A stretch of 64,000 bases of DNA from Nevskia sp. (GTDB taxonomy: Bacteria > Pseudomonadota > Gammaproteobacteria > Nevskiales > Nevskiaceae). Position 1 is the first letter of the stretch; the number at the start of each line of letters is the position of its first letter. The stretch is from positions 186,001 to 250,000 of the forward strand of contig JALNYU010000003.1 of NCBI GenBank assembly GCA_023229645.1. Reading direction: 5' to 3'. Shown one piece after another: positions 24,564-32,741 of this stretch. Both the position numbers and the translations under genes were made by a program. The notes below the pieces were generated by a model, which saw only the letters and a program-made list of their open reading frames with translations, had not been told where the DNA came from and searched no databases.

Positions 24564-26663
24564 TTAGCGCCGACTATCGCCCGAGAGTTGCACCACTTCC
24601 GGTTCTTGGATGTGGTAGCCCTGAATAAAGTTAACGCCCATTTGCCACAGCCGCGCCATGACGTTGGCGTCTTCGACGTGCGAGACGATGGTTTTGATAT
24701 GCCGTTGCTTCGCCGCTTCCACCAGTTCCGTGAGCTTCTTCTGCACCATCTTGTCGCTGAAGTTTTGCGTAAACGACGGGTGGAATTTCAGATAACCGGT
24801 GGGGATGTGATCCAGCATCGCCATCGAATTGGCGCCGATGCCGAAGTGTTCGATGGCCACACCGGCGCCCATCGTCGTCAGCGCTTCAACCAAGGTTTTC
24901 GCTTTGCGAATATGGTTTTGCAGCACCAATTCCTGAATTTCAAAGACGATTTCGTCGGCCTTCATCGGCCGTAATTGCGTGGTTTGTTTCAGCCAGGCGA
25001 TGAAGTTATCGGAATCGCGCAGCGTGTCTTCAGAAAGCTTGACGAACAGCACTGCGGCGTCTTGGTTCGGCGTGCGGCGTTTGATGATATCCAACGCCAT
25101 GCCGGTGACCCAGCGGTCGATGGGGCGCATCAAGTCGAATTTCTGCGCCGCCGGTAAGAATTCAGCCGCGTGGTATTCGCGGTCGGACTCGTCCAGCATG
25201 CGCAGCAGAATATCGAAGTGACCGCGGGTTTCGCCTTCGAGGCTGGCAATGCACTGATACGCCAGCTTCAGGCGGTTTTCTTCGAGCGCTTTTTTCACCT
25301 GCGCCGCGCGGCGGGCGTCTTCGCGGTCAGCGAGGCCGGCTTTCGCCGTGGCGCCCAACGCAACGATCTGATTGCCGCCTTTGGCCGAAACACGGCGGGC
25401 TTCGGCGGCGAGCTGACGGACAACCGCCGAGGCAACATCGGTCGCGCCGAGCGGGAATAGGGCAATGGTTAAGCTGACCTGCGCCTCGTGCTCGCTGGCA
25501 GTAAAGATCTTTTGGCGGATTTCTTTCGCCAGCTGCTCGCTGAATTGCTCGATTTCGCCTAGGTTTTCACGCTGCACCAGCAGCGCCACTTCGTCGACCG
25601 AAAACGTAAACAGTTGGTCATGCGGGCTTAAAAAATCGCGAATTGCGTGTGCTGCTTGGGCGGCAATATCGTCGGCTTCCGAGTGGCCGATGCGCTCTTC
25701 AAGACCGGCAAAATCATCGATGCGGGCGAGAATGGCGCTGCGCACCAAGCTGGTGTCGTGCGGCGTCGCCGACAATGCGACGGTGAACGCGCCGCGCCGG
25801 CTGGGTGCTGCAGGTGCCGGTGCTGCCGCTGCCGCCGGTGCTGGCGCCGGTTCGGCCGCCGCCCGGATCAGCAGCTCAATCACGCGCTCGCCATCTTGAA
25901 TGCCGAGGATGAGTTGTGCTTTGACCTCAATGCAGCCGGCATTTCCGACCAGCTTCAATTCCAGCGCGTCGCCTGCATGCTTGCCTTTCAGCACCGCGCG
26001 CAGGCGCTCTTTAATTTGGCCTTGCTGCGACGGATCAACGAGATCGATCAGCGGCTGACCGACGAGCTCGCTGCAGTCGGTATAGCCGAGCAGCTTCGCG
26101 AACGCGTGGTTGGCGCTTTCCAGAATGCCTTCTTGGACATGACCGATGGCGTCGCCGGTGGATTCGGTCAACTGCCGATGGCGCGATTCGAAATCTTCCA
26201 GCTGCTGCTGGGTTTGGCGCAGCTTGCGCAGATTGCGGTGTTTGCTGATCTCGCGGGCGACCACCAGCTCCAGATGCTGCAGGTGTTCGAGATCCTCGTA
26301 CGACGCCAAGTCCGCGGCGCCGGAGGCGAGGGCGGCGATGGTCGCCGGCATGCCGGTTTGCCGGCCGATCAACACCACCGGCAGATCAGGCCGCAGGTTA
26401 TGGCACATCGAAATCACGCGTTCGCGCGACGCCGCGCGGACATCGCGGTCGCACAGCATCAGGTCCGGCGGGTTATTGCGTAGCTCGTCTTCGATGCTCG
26501 CGGCGTCGTTTACCCAGCTAACACGCAGCGGGTGCCCGGCGTTTCGGAGATGGCTTTCAATCCGCTTGGCTACTTCTTCTGTCGCGGTGGCGACGAGCAG
26601 CAGCCCGGAAATTGGCTCAAGTGTCTGACTATTTTGAAAAAACTGTACTGGATTTACGGCCAT
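24564..26663 (-). CDS. FimX-like c-di-GMP receptor with degenerate GGDEF and EAL domains
   Basis: A 699-residue multidomain signalling protein. It has a REC-like domain without the usual phospho-site pattern (about 17-130), a coiled segment, a PAS domain (about 170-270), an Ala/Pro linker, a GGDEF-like domain where the active motif reads KGGNQ (about 300-435) and an EAL-like domain (about 455-695) where the EAL tripeptide reads DIL (LAYQCIASLEGE...FDILLR). With both catalytic motifs lost it should bind, but not make or degrade, c-di-GMP. This domain order is that of FimX, a regulator of type IV pilus assembly and twitching in Pseudomonas and Xanthomonas. The ATG at 26663 overlaps the epmB stop by 10 bp. 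The frame continues up to 26843, but that part is inside epmB. Confidence 0.85.
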   Translation of the reverse strand: MAVNPVQFFQNSQTLEPISGLLLVATATEEVAKRIESHLRNAGHPLRVSWVNDAASIEDELRNNPPDLMLCDRDVRAASRERVISMCHNLRPDLPVVLIGRQTGMPATIAALASGAADLASYEDLEHLQHLELVVAREISKHRNLRKLRQTQQQLEDFESRHRQLTESTGDAIGHVQEGILESANHAFAKLLGYTDCSELVGQPLIDLVDPSQQGQIKERLRAVLKGKHAGDALELKLVGNAGCIEVKAQLILGIQDGERVIELLIRAAAEPAPAPAAAAAPAPAAPSRRGAFTVALSATPHDTSLVRSAILARIDDFAGLEERIGHSEADDIAAQAAHAIRDFLSPHDQLFTFSVDEVALLVQRENLGEIEQFSEQLAKEIRQKIFTASEHEAQVSLTIALFPLGATDVASAVVRQLAAEARRVSAKGGNQIVALGATAKAGLADREDARRAAQVKKALEENRLKLAYQCIASLEGETRGHFDILLRMLDESDREYHAAEFLPAAQKFDLMRPIDRWVTGMALDIIKRRTPNQDAAVLFVKLSEDTLRDSDNFIAWLKQTTQLRPMKADEIVFEIQELVLQNHIRKAKTLVEALTTMGAGVAIEHFGIGANSMAMLDHIPTGYLKFHPSFTQNFSDKMVQKKLTELVEAAKQRHIKTIVSHVEDANVMARLWQMGVNFIQGYHIQEPEVVQLSGDSRR

Positions 26664-27661
26664 GGCAGCAGGGTCTTCGCTGGTTCGCCGGGAATCTCGC
26701 GCACGAGGCGCGGCACTAGATACCCAGGCAGTTGTGCCGAGAGTTGGGACATCAATACTTTTGCGGTTACTTCTTCCACGTCGAAATGCGCTGCTCCCTG
26801 TACGCGATCCAACAGGTGTAGATAGTAGGGCAAAACTCCACAAATAATCAGCTTTTCCGACAACAATTTGAGGGCCGCTGTCGAGTCGTTAATACCTTTC
26901 AGCAGTACGGCCTGATTTAAGAGCGTAGCACCGGTGTTACGCAGGCGCGCACAGGCTTGATTGACAGCAGCGTCAACTTCCGCGCCGTGATTGACGTGCA
27001 GCACAATCACTTTTTGCAGCCGGCTCTGCGCCAGCCAGCCGAGCAGCGCAGCGTCTACCCGTTCTGGCAGCACCACCGGCACGCGCGTGTGCAGGCGCAG
27101 ACGCTGAATGTGCGGAATGGCTTCGAGCCCGGCGACCAACGCCGCCAGCTTGTCATCGCTCAGCGCGAGCGGATCGCCGCCGGACAAAATCACTTCTTCG
27201 ATGGTCGGGTCGGCCGCCAGCTGCGCCAAGGTTTCGCGCCATTGGCCACGTACTGCCAGCGCATCCGAGTACGGAAAATGGCGCCGGAAGCAGTAGCGGC
27301 AGTTGATTGCGCAGGCGCCCGTTGCAATCACCAACGCACGGCCCTGATATTTGTGGATGATGCCGCCGGCTTTGAGCTTGTTTAAATCGCCAACGGCATC
27401 AACCCCATAACCCGGTACCGTTTGCGCTTCCGCGCTCGACGGCCAGACCTGCAGAAAGAGCGGATCTTGCGGATCGCCACGGCGCATGCGCGCAACGAAG
27501 CCGCGCGGCACCCGCAGCGGGAAGCCGCGCAGGCGCGCGTAGTCCAGCGCGGGCAGCGTTGGGTCAAGGTCGAGCAGCGTTAGCAGCTCAGCCGGTGTGG
27601 TCACAGCGTCGGCGAGCAATTGCTGCCAAGCCGGACGCGAATAAGGGGCGCCGTCATCCAT
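26654..27661 (-). CDS. epmB: EF-P beta-lysylation protein EpmB (lysine 2,3-aminomutase)
   Basis: A 335-residue radical SAM, PLP-dependent aminomutase. The iron-sulfur motif CAINCRYCFRRHFPY near residue 118 is CxxxCxxC, with the short EpmB form of the enzyme; ILSGGDPLALSD near 155 is the SAM-binding GGD motif; and the PLP lysine lies in LLNQAVLLKGIND near 285. It makes (R)-beta-lysine, which EpmA attaches to elongation factor P so that ribosomes pass polyproline. Clostridial lysine aminomutases are longer (over 400 residues), so EpmB is the fit. In many genomes efp is next to it; here no efp or epmA is in the window. Its end overlaps the start of the FimX-like gene, so the two are co-transcribed. 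Confidence 0.92.
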   Translation of the reverse strand: MDDGAPYSRPAWQQLLADAVTTPAELLTLLDLDPTLPALDYARLRGFPLRVPRGFVARMRRGDPQDPLFLQVWPSSAEAQTVPGYGVDAVGDLNKLKAGGIIHKYQGRALVIATGACAINCRYCFRRHFPYSDALAVRGQWRETLAQLAADPTIEEVILSGGDPLALSDDKLAALVAGLEAIPHIQRLRLHTRVPVVLPERVDAALLGWLAQSRLQKVIVLHVNHGAEVDAAVNQACARLRNTGATLLNQAVLLKGINDSTAALKLLSEKLIICGVLPYYLHLLDRVQGAAHFDVEEVTAKVLMSQLSAQLPGYLVPRLVREIPGEPAKTLLPWP

Positions 27662-27717
27662 GGCCCGATTGTCCGGGACTTGGACGATAAGCTCAACGTC
27701 TATTGGGATTTACGGCG

Positions 27718-28452
27718 TTATTTGCGGGTTGATCGGGGTGTGGCTGCTGCGGCTTTTTTAGCTGCTTTGCTCGGCACATTCTTCGCCGCTTTGGCAATTT
27801 TTGCCGCCGCGCTCCCAGGCTCAGGGGTTTTCAGCGTATACGCGCAGAGGTCCGCGATTGGGCAGCGCCAGCATTCCGGCGTGCGGGCTTTGCAGATGTA
27901 GCGGCCGTGCAGAATCAGCCAGTGGTGTGCGTGCAGCGCGTATTCCTTGGGCGTTGATTTCTCCAGCTTGGCCGAGACCGCGTCGGTGGTCTTTGCCGGG
28001 CCGAGGCCGGTGCGGTTGGCGATCCGGAAGATGTGGGTATCGACGGCGATGGTCGGCTCGCCAAACGCCACGTTTAGCACCACGCGCGCCGTTTTGGCGC
28101 CGACGCCGGGCAAGGCTTCCAGCGCTTCTCGCGTCTTCGGCACTTCGCCGCCGTGGCGTTCAAGCAACAGGCGGCACAGCGCGATGACGTTTTTAGCTTT
28201 GGTCTGAAACAGGCCGATGGTCTTAATGTAGCCGCGCAGCGCGTCTTCGCCGAGCGCGAGGATGGCGTGCGGCGTATTGGCAACTGGGTACAGCCGCGCC
28301 GTTGCTTTGTTGACGCTGACATCGGTGGCCTGCGCCGATAACACGACGGCGACCAGCAGCTCGAACGGCGTGTTGTATTCCAGCTCGCTGCGCGGCTCGG
28401 GGTTTGCCGCCGCCAAGCGCCGGAACAGTTCGCTGCGTTGCGCCGCGTTCAC
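27718..28452 (-). CDS. nth: Endonuclease III
   Basis: A 244-residue DNA glycosylase/AP lyase that removes oxidised pyrimidines. The helix-hairpin-helix LPGVGAKTARVVL near residue 114 holds the catalytic lysine, VDTHIFR near 138 the catalytic aspartate, and a C-x6-C-x2-C-x5-C cluster motif (CKARTPECWRCPIADLC) near 190 binds 4Fe-4S. The GTG at 28452 overlaps the rnfB stop (GTGA) and gives the family N-terminus (NAAQRSELFRRL). The last 35 residues are a Lys/Ala-rich tail not found in E. coli Nth, which may add DNA affinity. It forms an operon with metG, a small membrane protein and rnfB. Confidence 0.95.
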   Translation of the reverse strand: MNAAQRSELFRRLAAANPEPRSELEYNTPFELLVAVVLSAQATDVSVNKATARLYPVANTPHAILALGEDALRGYIKTIGLFQTKAKNVIALCRLLLERHGGEVPKTREALEALPGVGAKTARVVLNVAFGEPTIAVDTHIFRIANRTGLGPAKTTDAVSAKLEKSTPKEYALHAHHWLILHGRYICKARTPECWRCPIADLCAYTLKTPEPGSAAAKIAKAAKNVPSKAAKKAAAATPRSTRK

Positions 28453-29102
28453 GGCTCGCCGGCCTTGCGCGCTTTGGCGCGTGCGATGGCCGCTGCGATG
28501 TCGTAACCCTGGGCTTGATCTTTCAACGTCGCCGCCCGGCGACGGCGACGGGCTTCGTCCCGTGCCTCGCCCTCGCGCGCCAAACGTGCGCGGCGGGCGA
28601 GGTGGCGGTTGCGCCAGCGCGGCGCCATCGAATCGGACGTCGGCAGGGTTTCGGCACGCGGCTGCATGCTGATGCAATTCACTGGGCACGGCGGCAAACA
28701 CAGTTCACAGCCGCTGCATTCGGCGGCAAAAACGGTGTGCATGAATTTCGGCGCGCCGATGATTGCGTCCACCGGGCAGACCAGCACGCATTTGAAGCAG
28801 CCGATGCACAGCGCTTCGTCGATTACCGCGACGCCGAGAAAATCCTGCGTCGGCCGCTCTGCCGGCCAATAGGCAGGGTCGGGCGCCAGCGGCGCGCAGC
28901 CTAAAGCGTTTGCCAGCGCGGCGAGCGTCACGGTGCCGCCCGGCGGGCAGCGGTTCGGCGCTGCAGCGCCTGTGGCCAGCGCTTCGGCGTAGGGCCGGCA
29001 GCCGTTGAAGCCACAGCGGCGGCATTGTGTTTGTGGCAGTAGCGCATCCAGCCGCGTTGCCAATGTCGCGGGGTCGATGGGGTTGTAATCGCGGCCGGTC
29101 AT
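28449..29102 (-). CDS. RnfB-like ferredoxin, orphan
   Basis: A 217-residue iron-sulfur protein. It has an N-terminal 4Fe-4S domain (CRRCGFNGCRPYAEAL and a later Cys in NRCPPGG) and two ferredoxin motifs, CIGCFKCVLVCPV near residue 105 and CSGCELCLPPCPV near 135, followed by a basic, coiled tail (HLARRARLAREGEARDEARRRRR). This is the RnfB layout, but it lacks the N-terminal membrane helix of RnfB from the Rnf/Rsx complex and none of rnfACDGE is near it. An orphan RnfB beside nth and metG is, from memory, typical of Xanthomonadales. It may act as a soluble electron carrier, possibly for the Fe-S protein Nth. The ATG at 29102 is chosen; upstream codons in the same frame read as low-complexity. 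Confidence 0.85.
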   Translation of the reverse strand: MTGRDYNPIDPATLATRLDALLPQTQCRRCGFNGCRPYAEALATGAAAPNRCPPGGTVTLAALANALGCAPLAPDPAYWPAERPTQDFLGVAVIDEALCIGCFKCVLVCPVDAIIGAPKFMHTVFAAECSGCELCLPPCPVNCISMQPRAETLPTSDSMAPRWRNRHLARRARLAREGEARDEARRRRRAATLKDQAQGYDIAAAIARAKARKAGEP

Positions 29103-29118
29103 TGCGTTGCTAGCATCG

Positions 29119-29475
29119 TCACAGGCTGGCGCGATACAGCCGCAGCGCCAGCGGCGCGGCGGCGGCGCAGGCGGCCAGCTCAGCAAGCCAAAGCGTCAGC
29201 GTTGCCCCACTCGGCCATTGCGCGTGCAGCAACTGCAGGCCGGTGCCGATCAAAAACGCGGCGCCGAAAAAACAGATGCACAGCGCCAGCAGCGCGGTTA
29301 GCCGGGCCGGGCCGGCAAAGGCGCCGGCAAATAGAAACAAGCCGGTGCCACAAAGCAGCGCGCCGCTGTATTGATTGCCGCGTCCTTCCGTCCATGCGCC
29401 GAGCCCGAGCGCAATCAGCACGGCGGCAGCGGCGAGGCAATAGACGCGCGCCAGCAGTTTTACGTCCGCCTTCAT
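29119..29475 (-). CDS. Hypothetical four-helix membrane protein downstream of metG
   Basis: A 118-residue protein with four hydrophobic helices (about 10-27, 37-53, 58-80 and 93-112). The ATG at 29475 overlaps the metG stop (ATGA), so it is translated with metG, and its stop is 16 bp before the rnfB start. I recognise no family. The conserved position in a four-gene operon (metG, this gene, rnfB, nth) is its best support. The absence of charged residues inside helices gives no hint of transport or catalysis. Confidence 0.65.
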   Translation of the reverse strand: MKADVKLLARVYCLAAAAVLIALGLGAWTEGRGNQYSGALLCGTGLFLFAGAFAGPARLTALLALCICFFGAAFLIGTGLQLLHAQWPSGATLTLWLAELAACAAAAPLALRLYRASL

Positions 29476-31700
29476 TTCACCCGCATGCCCGGCGCGGCAC
29501 CATCGTCCGGCATCAGCAAGAACGGGCCGGCCTCGTCGTTGCTCGCCGCCAACACCATGCCTTCGGACATGCCAAACCGCATTTTGCGCGGCGCCAGATT
29601 GGCGACCATTACCGTCAAACGGCCGACCAGCTTTTCCGGCGGATACGCCGACTTGATGCCGGCAAACACTTGCCGTTTGCCGAGCGGGCCAACGTCCAAC
29701 GTCAGCTTCAGCAGCTTGTCCGCACCTTCAACCGACTCCGCGTTTTCAATGCGCGCGATGCGTAGGTCGATCTTTGTGAAGTCGTCGATGTTGATTGTCG
29801 GGCTAGCCTCGGCGCTTGCTGGTGCGGCGGTAACGGCGGGTTTGGTTTTAGGTTCGGTTGCGGCGGCTTTTGTGGCGGGTGCTGGTGTTTGGCTCGGGGC
29901 CAAGTCTTCTTTCGAGGCGTCGGTCATCGACTGCACTTGGTCCTTGTCGACGCGGGCTGCGAGCGATTCGTAAGTATTCAGCGGCGTTGAGAGCATCAGC
30001 TTTCCAAGATCGTTCCAACTTAGTGGTTCGCGTTCTAGACCTAGCAGCTGCTCGGCACGTAGTGCCAGCGTTGGCATGATTGGCTTAATAAACAGTGTTA
30101 ATAAGCGGAAGCAGTTCAATGCAACTGTCGCCACTTCCACGGCTTGTTGTTGTGTCGCGCTGTCCTTGGCAAATTTCCAAGGCGCGTTTTCATGAATGTA
30201 AGTGTTTACCTTGTCCGACAGAATCACGAATTCACGAATACACACCGCGTAATTGCGGTCTCGATACCAGCCTTTAATATTTATCGCGCTACTGAGTAGA
30301 TATTTTATGAGGGCAGCGCCACCCAACGCGGCTTGTGCGCTCCGGTCAGCGTCTTCCTCTTTAGGCGCAACGGGAGATGGCCCGATGATGCCGCTTTCCA
30401 TCATCGCGATCAATGGCTCAACATGTTCACGGACGTACGCACCAACCTCATCGCTGCCCTCGAATTTCGACGGTAGCATCCCGCCTGCGAGACTATGGAT
30501 AAAGCCGACGCAGCGGCTTGCGATATTGACGTACTTGCCGACGATATGGGAGTCGATGATCTCTTTAAACGCGACTAGATCTAGATCGACGTCCGTCGGC
30601 TCTGGAGTCAGTAACGTTGCGAAGTAATAGCGCAAATACTCCGGATTCAATCCAGCATCCAAGTACGTTCGCGCTTTGATGAACGTGCCGCGGCTCTTCG
30701 ACATCTTGGCGCCGTTGACCGTTAGATAGCCGTTGACGCTGAGGCCGGTCGGCTGGCGGTAGCCGGCGCCTTTGAGCATTGCCGGCCAGAACAGGCCGTG
30801 GAAGTTGATGATGTCTTTGCCGATGAAGTGCCACAGTTGGGCGTAGTCCGGATCTTTGACGTAGCGCTCGAAATCGAGCCCGCGCGCCTTGCCGTCGTCG
30901 GTTTCGCAATAGGCTTTCAGGCTGGCGAAGTAACCGATCGGCGCATCGAGCCAGACGTAGAAAAACTTGCCGGGTTTGCCGGGGATCTCGAAGCCGAAGT
31001 ACGGCGCGTCGCGCGAGATATCCCAATCCTTCAGGCCGGCGTTCAGCCATTCGCCGAGTTTGGCTTTGACGCTGCTCGGGACTACTGCACTGCCGAGCCA
31101 GGCTTGTACTTCGGTTTGCAGATCGGACAGCTTGAAGAAATAGTGCTCCGATTCTTTCAGCACCGGCGTAGCGCCGGAGACGACGGATTTCGGGTTCTTC
31201 AGTTCGGTTGGCGAGTACGTGGCGCCACAGTTTTCGCAGTTGTCGCCGTACTGATCGGCGGTGCCGCATTTCGGGCATTCGCCTTTGATATAGCGCTCCG
31301 GTAAAAACATTGCCTTGACCGGGTCGTAGGCTTGCTCAATCGTGCGCGGTTCGATCAGCCCGGCTTTATCGAGCCGGGTGTAAATGTCGTCCGACAGCGC
31401 CTTGTTCTCGGCCGAGTGCGTCGAGTGGTAATGATCAAAGGCGACACCAAACGCTTTGAAATCCGCCTCGTGGCCTTCGCGGATGCCGGCGATAAACGTT
31501 TCCGGCGACACGCCGGCTTTTTCCGCCGCGAGCATGATCGGCGTGCCGTGGGCATCGTCGGCGCAGACGTAAACCACGTCGTTCCCACACATACGCTGGA
31601 AGCGCACCCAGATATCGGCTTGGATATAGCCGACCATATGGCCGAGATGCAGCGGACCATTGGCGTAGGGCAGGGCGTTGGTAACGAGGATGCGGGACAT
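29472..31700 (-). CDS. metG: Methionyl-tRNA synthetase
   Basis: A 742-residue class I synthetase of the MetG1 form that loads methionine on initiator and elongator tRNA. The HIGH motif appears as HLGH near residue 18, the zinc knuckle as CPKCGTADQYGDNCENC near 143, and the KMSKS loop as KMSKSRGTF near 340. After an Ala/Thr/Pro-rich linker (about 590-640), a C-terminal EMAPII/Trbp111-like tRNA-binding domain (DFTKIDLRIARIENAE onward) gives dimers, as in E. coli. The length is longer than E. coli MetG (677), mostly because of the linker and an extra segment before it. It is divergent from the aquaporin gene. Confidence 0.97.
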   Translation of the reverse strand: MSRILVTNALPYANGPLHLGHMVGYIQADIWVRFQRMCGNDVVYVCADDAHGTPIMLAAEKAGVSPETFIAGIREGHEADFKAFGVAFDHYHSTHSAENKALSDDIYTRLDKAGLIEPRTIEQAYDPVKAMFLPERYIKGECPKCGTADQYGDNCENCGATYSPTELKNPKSVVSGATPVLKESEHYFFKLSDLQTEVQAWLGSAVVPSSVKAKLGEWLNAGLKDWDISRDAPYFGFEIPGKPGKFFYVWLDAPIGYFASLKAYCETDDGKARGLDFERYVKDPDYAQLWHFIGKDIINFHGLFWPAMLKGAGYRQPTGLSVNGYLTVNGAKMSKSRGTFIKARTYLDAGLNPEYLRYYFATLLTPEPTDVDLDLVAFKEIIDSHIVGKYVNIASRCVGFIHSLAGGMLPSKFEGSDEVGAYVREHVEPLIAMMESGIIGPSPVAPKEEDADRSAQAALGGAALIKYLLSSAINIKGWYRDRNYAVCIREFVILSDKVNTYIHENAPWKFAKDSATQQQAVEVATVALNCFRLLTLFIKPIMPTLALRAEQLLGLEREPLSWNDLGKLMLSTPLNTYESLAARVDKDQVQSMTDASKEDLAPSQTPAPATKAAATEPKTKPAVTAAPASAEASPTINIDDFTKIDLRIARIENAESVEGADKLLKLTLDVGPLGKRQVFAGIKSAYPPEKLVGRLTVMVANLAPRKMRFGMSEGMVLAASNDEAGPFLLMPDDGAAPGMRVK

Positions 31701-31828
31701 GGCTAGGTAATTGGGCGTCTGAAGCAGTTATAAATTATGACACGCGTTCGCCGCCCCCGGCCTATCGCCGTTAGCATCAAACAGCGCAGAATCCGACGCG
31801 AGTTTTCGTTCACTAATCGAGGGTAAAA

Positions 31829-32542
31829 ATGGCAACGATGAGCAGACGCTTGGCGGCTGAATTGGTCGGGACGGCGTGGCTGGTGCTGGGCGGTTGCGGT
31901 AGTGCGGTGCTGGCGGCGGCGTTCCCAGGCTTCGGCATCGGCTTCGCCGGCGTCGCGTTGGCATTCGGCCTGACGGTGCTGACGATGGCGTACACCATCG
32001 GCCACGTTTCCGGCTGCCATTTGAACCCAGCGGTGACCATCGGCCTGTGGGCCGGCAAACGCATTCCGGCGTCCGATGTGGTGCCGTACATCGTCGCGCA
32101 AGTACTGGGCGGCATACTCGGCGCCGCAGTGCTGTACGCGATTGCCAGCGGCACGCCGGGTTTTGATCTGGCCGGCGGCTTTGCCTCAAACGGCTATGGC
32201 GAGCATTCGCCGGGGCACTATTCGCTGGTGGCCGGCGCGGTTTCGGAATTCGTGCTGACGTTCGGCTTCCTGTTCATCATTCTCGGCGCCACCCATCCCG
32301 GCGCGCCGAAAGGCTTCGCGCCGATTGCGATTGGCTTGGCGCTGACGCTGATCCATTTGATCAGCATCCCGGTCACCAATACCTCGGTGAACCCGGCCCG
32401 CAGCACCGGCCCGGCGCTGTTCGTTGGCGGCTGGGCGCTGTCGCAGCTGTGGCTGTTCTGGGTCGCGCCGATTGCCGGCGCCATCGCGGCTGGTGTGTTT
32501 TCGCGTTGGATTGAAGGCGACGACAAAGCGGCAAATTATTGA
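31829..32542 (+). CDS. aqpZ: Aquaporin Z
   Basis: A 237-residue water channel of the MIP family with six helices and two NPA half-helices: HLNPAVTIG near residue 70 and TSVNPARSTGPALF near 187. His and Arg of the selectivity filter are in place (the Arg after the second NPA; the small residues around it match AqpZ, not the glycerol facilitator). An AGGGTAAAA site comes before the ATG at 31829. It lies divergent from metG. The stop codon TGA is part of the palindromic repeat C, whose left arm begins at 32536, so the repeat inserted exactly at the 3' end and may have replaced the native last codons. Confidence 0.95.
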   Translation: MATMSRRLAAELVGTAWLVLGGCGSAVLAAAFPGFGIGFAGVALAFGLTVLTMAYTIGHVSGCHLNPAVTIGLWAGKRIPASDVVPYIVAQVLGGILGAAVLYAIASGTPGFDLAGGFASNGYGEHSPGHYSLVAGAVSEFVLTFGFLFIILGATHPGAPKGFAPIAIGLALTLIHLISIPVTNTSVNPARSTGPALFVGGWALSQLWLFWVAPIAGAIAAGVFSRWIEGDDKAANY

Positions 32543-32630
32543 TCCGGCCATTAGGCGCTTGAATAAAGACAGTGCAATGCCAAACCGGAAGCCGCACGTC
32601 CGAGAAAGCGAGAAATGGCGGGATCAATAA
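32536..32630 (-). repeat. Palindromic repeat unit C
   Basis: The ends are a 17-bp inverted repeat with one mismatch (TTATTGATCCGGCCATT at 32536-32552; matching arm at 32614-32630). The whole 95 bp equals the reverse complement of unit A (16379-16473) with six differences by my count. It starts inside the last codons of the aquaporin gene and supplies its TGA stop. Confidence 0.9.
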
Positions 32631-32741
32631 AGCAGCAAATTGAGGGGATAGCACCGGCCGCGGCAGCGTGGCCGGTGCCGTTGTACAGTTGGTGTGCTTC
32701 GGGTCTGTTTACACTCTGTGTCAATTTCCCGGAATTGACCC

